Of a stretch of 64,000 bases of DNA, positions 1 to 8,159 are shown piece after piece. The position numbers and the translations under genes are program-made. This stretch comes from CAZYSK01 sp964649415 (lineage in GTDB: Bacteria > Chloroflexota > Anaerolineae > B4-G1): assembly GCA_964649415.1 (NCBI GenBank), contig CAZYSK010000011.1:55153-119152 (forward strand), written 5' to 3'. Below the pieces are notes generated by a model. It was not told the origin of the DNA. It made no database searches and saw only the letters and a program-made list of their open reading frames with translations. How positions within the stretch are numbered: the stretch's first letter is position 1; every line of letters begins with the position of its first letter.

Positions 1-121
1 ACAGCAACGACAGCCCACCAGAATAGATGATCGTCGGAATCGAGACACCGAGCACAAAGCGGCGCTGCCCGGCAGCGAGCCCTCCACGCCTCCTCCCACG
101 CTTTGACGCACGAGCCCCCAT
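1..121 (-). CDS. Probable sugar ABC transporter permease, N-terminal fragment
   Basis: This frame is open to the window edge, so only the first 40 codons are visible. It starts at an ATG at 119-121 behind an AAGGGGG ribosome-binding site. The visible protein has a basic start (MGARASKRGRRRGG) and then a hydrophobic stretch (VLGVSIPTIIYSGGLSLL) that looks like the first membrane helix of a MalF-type permease. It lies 37 bases downstream of the MalG-like gene on the same strand, so it probably belongs to the same operon. Membership of the permease family is inferred from position and the N-terminal pattern only; any small membrane protein would also fit. Confidence 0.5.
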   Translation of the reverse strand, partial: MGARASKRGRRRGGLAAGQRRFVLGVSIPTIIYSGGLSLL

Positions 122-158
122 GAAAGCCCCCTTTCGCGCATCCTCTTGCACCGTGGAC

Positions 159-1037
159 TTACTTGAACCCACTCAACGCGAACCCCTGTACGATCCAGCG
201 CTGGAACGCGGCGTAGACAATCAGCACGGGGACGACAACCAGCACGCTCGCCGCCATGGTCAGGTCATAGCTCTGGTATTGCATGCCGCTGTACCAGGTA
301 AGCATAATCGGCAGCGTGCGCCGCTCGTTGGACGTGATGACGACGAGCGGCCACAGGTAGTTGTTCCAGCGGAACATGAACGTCAGGATACCCAACGTCG
401 CCAGAGCCGGCCCGAGCTGCGGTAGAATGACACGGAAGTAGATACCCCATTCAGTGGCACCGTCAATGCGTCCCGCGTCCATCAACTCGGTGGGAATCCC
501 CTCGATGAACTGCTTCATCATGAAGATGCCAAAGGCATCCACCGCCGCCGGCACGATCAGGCCCCACAGGGAGTCAATCAAGCCCAGTTTGGCCAAAATC
601 AGGTAGCTGGGGATCATCAGCACCTGGAATGGGATCATCATCGTCGCCAATATGAAAGAGAACACAACGTTCTGGCCGAAGAAGCGATACTTGGCAAAGA
701 TGAAGCCGGCCAACGAACTGGTGAACAAGGTCAGGACGACCACGCTGACCGCCACGATGATGCTGTTCAGATAGTAGCGCCCAATCGACACCAGCGGGTC
801 GTTGAAGATAGTCTGGTAGTTGACCAGCGTCGGGTTCTCAGGGAAGAACGACGGCGGGATGCGGATAATCTCACTGCTCGACTTGAAAGAGCCCAAGAAC
901 ATCCACAGGAAGGGCAACAGCGTGGCCAAGCATCCAGCCACCAGGAGCATGTGCAGCAGGATCTGCCCCATGTGACGGCGTATCCCTCTCACGCCAAAGG
1001 CGGGGCGTACCGAAGAAGCACGGATAGTAGTTGCCAT
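159..1037 (-). CDS. Carbohydrate ABC transporter permease, MalG family
   Basis: Inner-membrane permease subunit of a CUT1-type sugar importer, 292 aa. Several hydrophobic helices are visible. The C-terminal half has an EAA-type loop (PTELMDAGRIDGATEW, then ILPQLGPAL), the surface that docks on the MalK-like ATPase. I chose the ATG at 1037 because GGGAG lies at the right distance; an upstream in-frame ATG at 1052 lacks a ribosome-binding site and would overlap the preceding gene. The MalF-like partner ends 2 bases upstream, which suggests translational coupling. No ATPase gene is in the window, so a shared MsmK/UgpC-type ATPase encoded elsewhere is likely. Confidence 0.93.
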   Translation of the reverse strand: MATTIRASSVRPAFGVRGIRRHMGQILLHMLLVAGCLATLLPFLWMFLGSFKSSSEIIRIPPSFFPENPTLVNYQTIFNDPLVSIGRYYLNSIIVAVSVVVLTLFTSSLAGFIFAKYRFFGQNVVFSFILATMMIPFQVLMIPSYLILAKLGLIDSLWGLIVPAAVDAFGIFMMKQFIEGIPTELMDAGRIDGATEWGIYFRVILPQLGPALATLGILTFMFRWNNYLWPLVVITSNERRTLPIMLTWYSGMQYQSYDLTMAASVLVVVPVLIVYAAFQRWIVQGFALSGFK

Positions 1038-1039
1038 GT

Positions 1040-2026
1040 CTAATACTCCCATTGCGTGCGCAGCAGCCGCATCTGAACGACAGTGACGATCAGAACGACC
1101 AGGAACAGGATCAGTGCCTCGGCACCGGCCCAGCCCATGCGTTGAAAGCGGAACGCGCTCAGGTAGATATCCAGCACCAACACGCGCGCCTGGTCCTGGG
1201 GCCTGCCGTTCTCCGTCATGACCTGGATGATGTCGAACACTTGAAAGGACGAGAGCATCGTCATCACGCAGACGAAAAGCAACGTGGGACGTAGCAGCGG
1301 GAGCGTGACGCGCCAGAACACCTGCCAGATATTCGCGCCATCAACGACCGCCGCCTCCCTGAAGTCCTTCGGGATGCCCTGCAGCGCCGCGATGAAGATG
1401 ACCAGGTTATACCCCATGTCCTGCCACAAGTAGGTGAAGATGATCGCCCACAGGGCCAGAGGCACGCCAAAATAGAACGCGCGTGGGTTGGAGAGCCATA
1501 TCTGTGGGGACAGCCCAACTGTCTTGAGGATCATGTTGAACAGGCCCCGCTGCGGGTGGTAGAGGTATCCCCAGATCAACGCCACGCCGACCGAGGAGGT
1601 AACCGTGGGCAGGAAGTAGATGAAGCGGAAGACGGTCTTGAGACGCGACTTGACTGCCTCGATCGCCACCGCAAGGGGAATAGTAATGGCCAGGTTCAAC
1701 GGCAGCACCAGGAAGGCAAACATAAGCGTGGTCTTCAGGCTCGTGCGGAACTTCTGCGCTTCTGGCGAGGTGCTAAGCATATTGGCGAAGTGACCCAGGC
1801 CAACGAAAGGGTTGTCCCCACCCAGCCCCAACAGCGGCCCCCCGACGCGCGTAGGGGCATACTCAAAGAATGAAAGCAGCATCGCCCAGATCATGGGAAA
1901 GAGAGTCCAAAACACCATGTATAGCATAAGCGGCGTGAGGGCACTGGCAACGAACAAGCCTTGCCCCCGGCTACCGCCGCCCCGGTTACGACGTCTGCTT
2001 CTATTCGCCCTGACAGGAAGTCTCAT
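1040..2026 (-). CDS. Carbohydrate ABC transporter permease, MalF family
   Basis: Inner-membrane permease, 328 aa, the partner of the MalG-like protein just downstream. It has a basic N-terminus, about six hydrophobic helices and the EAA loop (PKDFREAAVVDGANIWQVFW, then LPLLRPTLLF) typical of binding-protein-dependent permeases. The start ATG at 2026 follows AAGGAG. The gene lies 93 bases after the binding-protein gene and the stop is almost contiguous with the next start, so the binding protein and both permeases form one operon. Substrate cannot be read from the sequence; the adjacent SIS, GH4 and DeoR genes point to an oligosaccharide or glycoside. Confidence 0.93.
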   Translation of the reverse strand: MRLPVRANRSRRRNRGGGSRGQGLFVASALTPLMLYMVFWTLFPMIWAMLLSFFEYAPTRVGGPLLGLGGDNPFVGLGHFANMLSTSPEAQKFRTSLKTTLMFAFLVLPLNLAITIPLAVAIEAVKSRLKTVFRFIYFLPTVTSSVGVALIWGYLYHPQRGLFNMILKTVGLSPQIWLSNPRAFYFGVPLALWAIIFTYLWQDMGYNLVIFIAALQGIPKDFREAAVVDGANIWQVFWRVTLPLLRPTLLFVCVMTMLSSFQVFDIIQVMTENGRPQDQARVLVLDIYLSAFRFQRMGWAGAEALILFLVVLIVTVVQMRLLRTQWEY

Positions 2027-2118
2027 AGCGCACTCCTTAGAGGCGCAGCCTGGGTGGGGGCCGAAGGCCAGCCACCCACCCAGCCTGCACTAGTCGAAGG
2101 TACCTATTCGAACACGTG

Positions 2119-3429
2119 CTAATCGAACATGGCGTTGGATTCTGTGTCTATCGCGTCCAACGCTTCGTCTATGGTCTCCGTCTCCTGGAGCGCACCCAGG
2201 ATGTGCGGGTAGACGATATCATACCAGAAGAGGTCCCGATCCGGAAGCGGGCCGACGTAGCTGCCGTAGTCGAGAACCTGCAGGCTGGCTTCGACCCAGG
2301 GGGTTTCCTCGAGCAGCGTGGGATCGGCCGCCACGGACTTGAGCGCGGGGACGGTGCCAGTCCCGATGTTCCAGAACTTGGCGTTGTCCGCGTTAGTTGT
2401 GGCAAACTTGACGAACTCCCAGGCCATCTCCGGGTGCTCGCAGTTGGGCGATACCAACTTGCCCCATCCTGCGTCAGCGGCGAAGTAGTGCTTGTCGCCC
2501 GCGTAGTTGGGGATCGGGAGATAGTCAAATTCCATATCGGTGTATTCCTCCAACCCTACAGGGACGATCCACGGGCCGATGAAGCCGATGGCCACCTGGT
2601 TGCTGAAGAAGGAATCGCCGACCCAGTTGCTCTCTCCGTTGAACAGGAACGCATCCGTCACGCCCTGATCCACCCACGACTTCATGTCCTGCAAGGTCTC
2701 CTTGGCCTCCGGCGTGTTGAAGTCCATCCCACTGCCGTCGGCTTTCCAGTACTCACCGCCGCGCTGCAGGATGCCGGCCAGGAACTGGAAGGCCAGACCG
2801 TCACCGGAGACGAAGTGGAAGCCGGAGACGTTCATCACGTCGCCATCGGACTGAGCCAGTTGTTGTGCGTCGGACAGAAGGTCCGTCATAGAGCCCCAAG
2901 TCGGGGGGTAGTCCAGACCCGCGGCCTCATACATGGCCGGATTGACCAGCACAGCGCCGTTCTCGATGTTGAACTCGTTGGGCAGGCCGTACAGCTTACC
3001 ATTGCAGTAGTACCCGTCAAGCGGCGCCGCGTAGAACTGCTCCTTGGCCTCCGGATAGGAAAGCACACTCTCGGGCATCTCGGCCAAGCGGTCGGCATAG
3101 GAGCAGACCCAAGAGCCAAACATCTCCATGATGTCGCCCTCTGTGCCCGCCGGCATGGACGTCTGCAGCGTCTGGATGAAGAGGTCATACTCGAAGCTCT
3201 CCAACTTGATGGTGACGTTGGGATGCTCGGCCTCGAAACGCTTGATGATCTCCTCGTTAGCCGCGATGAAGGCCGGGTTTTGGTGCATCCAGAAGCGCAA
3301 CTCGATCTGCTCCTCGCCCTCCGCCTCCTCCGCTGGGGCGGGCTCCTCGACCGGCGCCGGCTGCCCGCAAGCCGCCAGGCTGAGAATCAGCACCAAGGCC
3401 AGCAGTCCAAATAACATTCTCTTGCTCAT
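2119..3429 (-). CDS. Extracellular sugar-binding lipoprotein (ABC transporter)
   Basis: Periplasmic-binding-protein-like lipoprotein, 436 aa, the usual size for SBP family 1. The start at 3429 is preferred over upstream in-frame codons because GAGGAGGA precedes it. The N-terminus is a lipoprotein signal (MSKRMLFGLLALVLILSL, lipobox LAAC) followed by a low-complexity Glu/Ala/Pro linker. The mature part begins with ELRFWMHQNPAF, the typical first beta strand of family 1 binding proteins. It heads the permease pair, which identifies it as the capture subunit. The 194 bases between it and the SIS gene upstream leave room for a separate promoter, but I see no strong consensus there. Confidence 0.93.
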   Translation of the reverse strand: MSKRMLFGLLALVLILSLAACGQPAPVEEPAPAEEAEGEEQIELRFWMHQNPAFIAANEEIIKRFEAEHPNVTIKLESFEYDLFIQTLQTSMPAGTEGDIMEMFGSWVCSYADRLAEMPESVLSYPEAKEQFYAAPLDGYYCNGKLYGLPNEFNIENGAVLVNPAMYEAAGLDYPPTWGSMTDLLSDAQQLAQSDGDVMNVSGFHFVSGDGLAFQFLAGILQRGGEYWKADGSGMDFNTPEAKETLQDMKSWVDQGVTDAFLFNGESNWVGDSFFSNQVAIGFIGPWIVPVGLEEYTDMEFDYLPIPNYAGDKHYFAADAGWGKLVSPNCEHPEMAWEFVKFATTNADNAKFWNIGTGTVPALKSVAADPTLLEETPWVEASLQVLDYGSYVGPLPDRDLFWYDIVYPHILGALQETETIDEALDAIDTESNAMFD

Positions 3430-3623
3430 CTCATTCCTCCTCATAGGTTTCGTTGAGATAGTCACATCTAGACTCGCAATTCACCTTCCAGCATACACGG
3501 ATTGTTCCCATTCGCCTGAAATACCCCGGCACCACCTCCTCTCTCTACCATCGCAGCACAGGCTGGTCGGGCGATGTGCCCGTGAACACAGCGCGCACCA
3601 CGGGTGACATCATAGTCCCCAGT

Positions 3624-4673
3624 TCACAATTCTACGACTGCCTCCAAGTTATGCGGCCGGTCTGGATTCAGGCCCTTCGCTATCGCACGGTGGTAGGCCA
3701 GTCGCTGGCCAACAGGAAGGTAGAGCGGACCGCGCTCCCACTCGCTCAAGCCGCTGCGCAGTTCAACGACGTCATCAGGCCGCCAGCCTGAGAAGGCTGA
3801 TGCGTCGTCGATCAACGCCAACGTGCGAGCTCCCAGGCCTTGCATGTCTTTGAGCACGCGTAGTTCCTCCGCCAGACCCGTGTCGGACAGGAAACTCACC
3901 ACCAACGTAGACTCATCCACCATGGACATCGGTCCATGGCGAAACTCCAGGGGATGGTAGGACTCGGAATGGGAGAGCGTCATCTCCTTGGTCTTGAGCA
4001 TGATCTCGCTGGCTAATCCGTACAAAGGTCCCGCGCCGAGGAAGAAGAAACGCGAGATGTCCAAATCCGCGCCCCGCATCTGGAGCCGGTCCCCCAGTCG
4101 CCCCACCAGGCCCTCCAGCATATCGGGGAGACCGCCAAGCCGCCCCACTACCTCGTCATCGCGAGATAGCGTCCCCGTCAGTGCCAGGATAAGCAGCAGC
4201 ATGCTGGTGAAGGAACGTGTCTGCGCAATTGAATCCTCCCACGCGTCGGGGGCCACCAGCGCGAAATCGGCCTGCCGGGCCAACGGGCTGTCCGGGTAGC
4301 ACGTGACGGCCAAGACCGGCCCGCCGTTCACCGCCCGGAACCGTTCCAATGCACGCAGCGTCTCTGTCGTCGTGCCAGAGCGAGACACAGCAAGAAGAAG
4401 CGTCTCGCCAGCGGGCACAGCATAGGGGAAGAGCCACAGCTCGGAGGCAGGAAAGGCACGGGCAGGGAGACCAACCGAATGCGTGAGCGTGGTGGCGGCG
4501 GTGTGGGCCAGATAGTGCGTCGAGCCACAGCCAATGACTGTCACCCCATCGAATTCACGTGCGGCCAAGAACTCCTGCAACTGCGCCCGTACCGACTCAA
4601 ATGCCTCAAGTGTGGCACGCCAGACAGCCGGCTGGCTGGCGATTTCGCGCCAGGTATGCGATCCTTGCTCCAT
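3624..4673 (-). CDS. SIS-domain sugar isomerase (AgaS/GlmS-C-like)
   Basis: Cytoplasmic protein of 349 aa with two SIS (sugar isomerase) domains, as in AgaS, FrlB and the isomerase half of GlmS. Visible marks are TVIGCGSTHYLAHTAA and LLAVSRSGTTTETLRAL in the first domain and FFFLGAGPLYGLASE and HGPMSMVDES in the second. There is no glutaminase domain, so it is a deaminase/isomerase-type enzyme acting on a phosphorylated (amino)sugar. I chose the ATG at 4673 after AGGAGG rather than the upstream TTG at 4709. It lies between the DeoR regulator and the transporter genes, which suggests that imported sugar is phosphorylated and processed here. The exact substrate is unknown. Confidence 0.9.
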   Translation of the reverse strand: MEQGSHTWREIASQPAVWRATLEAFESVRAQLQEFLAAREFDGVTVIGCGSTHYLAHTAATTLTHSVGLPARAFPASELWLFPYAVPAGETLLLAVSRSGTTTETLRALERFRAVNGGPVLAVTCYPDSPLARQADFALVAPDAWEDSIAQTRSFTSMLLLILALTGTLSRDDEVVGRLGGLPDMLEGLVGRLGDRLQMRGADLDISRFFFLGAGPLYGLASEIMLKTKEMTLSHSESYHPLEFRHGPMSMVDESTLVVSFLSDTGLAEELRVLKDMQGLGARTLALIDDASAFSGWRPDDVVELRSGLSEWERGPLYLPVGQRLAYHRAIAKGLNPDRPHNLEAVVEL

Positions 4674-4732
4674 CCTATCCTCCTGACTATTACTGCCGGA
4701 TTGGGACAATCCGCGCTATCTTGTGCTACGAT

Positions 4733-5506
4733 TCACTCTGCCACGATCACTTGGATGCCCAGCCCCCGCAGGTGGTCCAGAAACGCCAGATCTGCGTCTT
4801 TGTCCGTCACCAACGTGGTCATCCGCTCCACAGGGGCGATATAGGCAGAGGCAGCCTTGCCGAATTTGCAGTGATCGGCCACTACAATCAGCTCTGGGGC
4901 CATCTCGATAATCGTGCGATCAGTCATCACCTCCGGCAGATAGTCGTTGGTCATGCCGTCGTCCAGGCTGATAGCTCGCATCCCCACGATCACCTTGTCC
5001 ACCCGCACCTCACGCAGGGACTGCTCGGCGATATGTCCCACCAGTGAGAGCTCGGACGCGCGCATCATGCCGCCGGTGACCACAACCGTCACTCCCTGGA
5101 CAGTGGCGAGCTCGGTGGCGATGTTGAGGGCGTTCGTGACCACGGTCAATTCCTTGCGGTCCGCCAGGTGGCGCACGATATAGGCGGTTGTCGTACCAGA
5201 GCCGATGAATACCGCATCACCATCGCCGATCAACGCCGCCGCGGCACGGCCAATAGCCTCTTTGGGATCCCGCGCCTCGGCCATGCGCTGGATCACGGGT
5301 GGCTCAGGCGGCGCAGGCGTCGCTACAACCGCCCCACCGTGAGCCCGCTGCAACGCGCCCTGGGCAGCCAGATCGCGCAGGTCGCGCCGGATGGTGACCT
5401 CACTGACGCCAAAGCGTTGGCTCAACTCGGAGACAGCGACCTGGCGGTTGTCTCGCGCGATCTCCAGGATCTGTTGTTGACGGTCTTCCTTCAGTTGAAC
5501 AGTCAT
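4733..5506 (-). CDS. DeoR/GlpR-family transcriptional regulator
   Basis: 257-aa regulator. An N-terminal DeoR helix-turn-helix (VSELSQRFGVSEVTIRRDL, about residues 20-38) is followed by the sugar-phosphate-sensing DeoR C-terminal domain (VFIGSGTTTAYIVRHL, TNALNIATEL, VVTGG). The ATG at 5506 follows GGGGGAG; longer readings upstream give no DeoR-like sequence. It is the first gene after the internal promoter at 5653-5681 and precedes the SIS gene by 59 bases. Members of this family usually repress adjacent sugar genes until a phosphosugar binds, so the two related promoters at 5.65 and 9.62 kb are its most likely targets. That is inference. Confidence 0.92.
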   Translation of the reverse strand: MTVQLKEDRQQQILEIARDNRQVAVSELSQRFGVSEVTIRRDLRDLAAQGALQRAHGGAVVATPAPPEPPVIQRMAEARDPKEAIGRAAAALIGDGDAVFIGSGTTTAYIVRHLADRKELTVVTNALNIATELATVQGVTVVVTGGMMRASELSLVGHIAEQSLREVRVDKVIVGMRAISLDDGMTNDYLPEVMTDRTIIEMAPELIVVADHCKFGKAASAYIAPVERMTTLVTDKDADLAFLDHLRGLGIQVIVAE

Positions 5507-5652
5507 AACTCCCCCGCTCTTCCCCCCCCCAAAACATACATGTCCGCAGACCCAACGGGTTCCCACGCCAGGAACCAATGTCCGAGATCGGTTGGGGTTC
5601 GAACTACGCCATAAGCCAAGGGGCAACCATATATGAAACTTACGGCACGAGT

Positions 5653-5681
5653 ATTCTATCATAATCAATCACATATGTCAA
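5653..5681 (-). promoter_or_regulatory. Sigma-70-type promoter for DeoR-SIS-transporter genes
   Basis: On the minus strand a perfect TTGACA (5676-5681) and TAGAAT (5653-5658) are separated by 17 bases. The end of the spacer (TGATTATGA) and the downstream GTTTCATAT are also found at the promoter of the GH4 gene at 9620-9648. It lies in the 210-base gap between the UroD-like gene and the DeoR gene, so it can transcribe the regulator and transporter without the upstream catabolic genes. Confidence 0.75.
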
Positions 5682-5716
5682 CGGTTGTGATCAAATTCGT
5701 TCGCATCAGAACACCG

Positions 5717-6904
5717 CTAGCCCGGCCAACGCTTTCGCCATTCGTCGACGAAAATGTCGATGTTGCGCCAGGTACGCGGGGCATCCACCGTGATATTGTC
5801 GACCGGTGACAGAATGAAGCCAGTGGGACCGAGGATCTCGATCGCATGGTGGACCGCCGAACGGACCTCCTCCTCGGTTCCCCTCTCAACCGTCACAGCT
5901 CCAGAGACACCGCCCCACAGGCTGATCTCGCCCGCGAATTTCTCCTTCAACATCCCGATGTCCATGCGCGCGTCTTGAACGGGATCGACGCCGATCAGCA
6001 CATCTATGCCCGCCTCCAGGTAGAAGTCAAACAGGGGTGCTGTCCCACTCGTGCTGATGACGCCGAACTTCGTCCCGTGTTCGTGGGCCAGGTCAGCCTC
6101 CGCCTTCAGCCGGGGCAGAATAGCCTCCCGATGGAACCGAGGCGTGACGAAGTCGCACCCCTCGTACCACGCACGGCGAATGTACAGATCCACCGGCGCG
6201 GAGAGCACCACTTCCATCCGCTGCTTGTTCCACACGTGGATCATGTCCAACAGATCGGCGACGAAGTCCGGCTGCTGCATGGTCAAGAGCATCAGATTCT
6301 CCATGCCACACAGCCAGTTCGCCATGTCCATTCCAACGCCCCACCCTCCCGCCAGGAAAACCCCGTGCCTCTCAGCGAAGTCGTTTGCGTGCCTGGCCTC
6401 CTCCGCAAATCGGGCGACGTCATCCTCGTGGGGCGGCATCAGGAAATACTGCAGCGCCTCCAGATCCTCCGGGCCGGTGATGAGCGGTTTCGCTGCCCGT
6501 GGGATCTGGTAGTCGTCGACAAACGGGATATGGTCGCCATGCGTCCAATCCTCAGAGAGACGCACGCTCGTCGTCAGCTTGCCACCCGGCGTACTATACT
6601 CCTTGTGCAGAACGTCGGGGCCACCCGCTATCTCCTCGCGCCACTCCTTCGTCGTGACCTCGGGATGGAAACGCATCGGCAACCCGCGTAGATCCGGGTG
6701 CTCTGGACGCGCCCGCCGCGGGGCGACGGGGATGAACAGCATAGCGTCGAGCCCCATCGCCTGCTGGGCCTCGGCGATCTTGTACCTATCCGCATGATGG
6801 CGTCTGCGTAGCGCGGTGAAGCTCATGAAACAACAGGGAACGTGATCCACCTCCTGATGATTCAGCGCCCGCAACATACGCTGTCGCGACGTCAATTCAA
6901 CCAC
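5717..6904 (-). CDS. Uroporphyrinogen decarboxylase-family protein, copy 2
   Basis: 395-aa protein of the UroD/MtaA/CmuA superfamily, a TIM-barrel group that includes haem-pathway decarboxylases and corrinoid methyltransferases. The C-terminal half matches the family pattern (GTKFGVISTSG, EAGIDVLIGVDPVQDARMDI, LWGGVSGAVTVERGTEEEV, LSPVDNITVDAP). A GTG at 6904 sits 7 bases from AGGAGG and is preferred to the TTG one codon earlier. It is the last gene of the GH4-UroD-UroD group; position in a sugar operon argues against a haem role. Such orphan UroD-like proteins recur beside sugar transporters in several phyla but, as far as I know, have no assigned reaction. Confidence 0.85.
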   Translation of the reverse strand: MVELTSRQRMLRALNHQEVDHVPCCFMSFTALRRRHHADRYKIAEAQQAMGLDAMLFIPVAPRRARPEHPDLRGLPMRFHPEVTTKEWREEIAGGPDVLHKEYSTPGGKLTTSVRLSEDWTHGDHIPFVDDYQIPRAAKPLITGPEDLEALQYFLMPPHEDDVARFAEEARHANDFAERHGVFLAGGWGVGMDMANWLCGMENLMLLTMQQPDFVADLLDMIHVWNKQRMEVVLSAPVDLYIRRAWYEGCDFVTPRFHREAILPRLKAEADLAHEHGTKFGVISTSGTAPLFDFYLEAGIDVLIGVDPVQDARMDIGMLKEKFAGEISLWGGVSGAVTVERGTEEEVRSAVHHAIEILGPTGFILSPVDNITVDAPRTWRNIDIFVDEWRKRWPG

Positions 6905-6998
6905 CAATTATCCTCCTGTTTCCAATCCTTCGAGTCTAGGCAACGCGCGACCCGGTTTTCCAACTGATCCGGCGAGAGCAGAGAGAGCCGAAAAGATC

Positions 6999-8111
6999 TC
7001 ACGAGGCATTGATCGGATAGCTCCCGTGCTCCTCAATTGCCTCCATGATGGCGTTGGTCCCTGCCTTGAACACCTTCTCGGTCTCGTCGTCCGCCGCCCC
7101 CCAGAACCCCATCTCGGTGAAACCGATAACCAACGCGTTGCCTGGGGGATCGCTTTTGAGAAGCTCACTGGCGTAGCGCTTCGTCGCTTCAGCGCCGGAC
7201 CAGAACAAGGTCTCAGGGAAGTTGACCCAGATAATGGCCTCCTCACCCCACGCATCCCGGGCATCTTTCAGGGACAGGTCGCCCACAGGGGGTGGCGTGA
7301 AGGCCTCAAACACGTCGACGCCCGTCTCGGTCACCACATCCCTATACTGCGCCAGGTTAGTCGCGTGCACGTGCAACGCGCAGATCTTTCCCTTCGACTG
7401 GAAAAACGGGACCCACTTCTTGTAGAAAGGCAGTTCGTACTTCCGGAACTGCTTCACGCTCCACACACCATCCACCTCGCCGAAGGCGATGAACTCGGCC
7501 GGGGACTCAGCCACCAAGAGAAGTCGCCTCTCCTCCCGCCGCTCGAGCGCCTCTAGCAAGCGGGCGAAGTGATCGGGATGATCGTGCTGCTCGTACACCC
7601 ACGTGTCGAGCCCATACACTTGTCCGAAGAAGCGCTTGCTGGCCCCATAGGGCGGGTTCTCGAGCACGGGATCTATGCCCCACTCGCGGATGATCCCGTC
7701 CCGACCCACGTCGCGAGCCTCGTCGAAGTAGGTGCTGGGCTCGGCGTGAAACACCGTATCCTCGAGCATGAATATGACCGGGTCGTAATCGTCCACGCCC
7801 TTGATCATACCCTCTACCTCTACGGCCAGGCCGTCGCTGACCCGCCCTACGTGCCCCTTCATGCGAGTTGACACGTCGCCCTCGGGCGTATGGTAGATCG
7901 TGAGAGTCGTGTCGCCCTCGGCCCTGGTCTCAACCGTCACGTTGGGTGTCTCCGTCCAGATGGTCGAGCGCCGCAGGCACAGGCCCATGCCCCGATTCCT
8001 CAAGTCCCGGGCGAAATCCCCACGCGGAACCAGGTTGTCATACGGTGCAAAGGGCACCTGATCCGGCTCCTCGTGGTGCAGTACGGCGTTGATCCTGGTC
8101 AAGAAATCCAT
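6999..8111 (-). CDS. Uroporphyrinogen decarboxylase-family protein, copy 1
   Basis: 370-aa member of the same UroD-like superfamily as its downstream neighbour, but clearly diverged from it. The N-terminus (MDFLTRINAVLHHEEPDQVP) has the characteristic opening of these proteins, and the C-terminal half carries GKICALHVHATN, ETGVDVFEAFTPPP and VIGFTEMGFWG. The ATG at 8111 follows GGAG, which lies in a tandemly duplicated 16-base segment. It is placed between the GH4 gene (48 bases upstream) and the second UroD-like gene (94 bases downstream). A role in converting the product of the GH4 reaction is plausible but not shown by the sequence. Confidence 0.83.
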   Translation of the reverse strand: MDFLTRINAVLHHEEPDQVPFAPYDNLVPRGDFARDLRNRGMGLCLRRSTIWTETPNVTVETRAEGDTTLTIYHTPEGDVSTRMKGHVGRVSDGLAVEVEGMIKGVDDYDPVIFMLEDTVFHAEPSTYFDEARDVGRDGIIREWGIDPVLENPPYGASKRFFGQVYGLDTWVYEQHDHPDHFARLLEALERREERRLLLVAESPAEFIAFGEVDGVWSVKQFRKYELPFYKKWVPFFQSKGKICALHVHATNLAQYRDVVTETGVDVFEAFTPPPVGDLSLKDARDAWGEEAIIWVNFPETLFWSGAEATKRYASELLKSDPPGNALVIGFTEMGFWGAADDETEKVFKAGTNAIMEAIEEHGSYPINAS

Positions 8112-8114
8112 CGG

Positions 8115-8146
8115 ATTGCTCCAATCCGCGATTGCTCCAATCCGCG
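8115..8146. repeat. Tandem 16-base duplication at a ribosome-binding site
   Basis: The 16-base word ATTGCTCCAATCCGCG occurs twice in direct succession. Each copy carries a GGAG (minus strand), so the UroD-like gene starting at 8111 has a second Shine-Dalgarno-like site 16 bases upstream of the first. Confidence 0.85.
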
Positions 8147-8159
8147 CTCGCTCTCCGTT

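Noticed and set aside
2116..3414. A 432-codon plus-strand frame opposite the binding-protein gene
   Set aside because: It mirrors the codon pattern of the GC-rich gene on the other strand and resembles no protein.
5560..5610. GGGGTTCGAACTACGCC looking like a tRNA T-arm
   Set aside because: No matching acceptor, D-arm or anticodon arm can be drawn around it.
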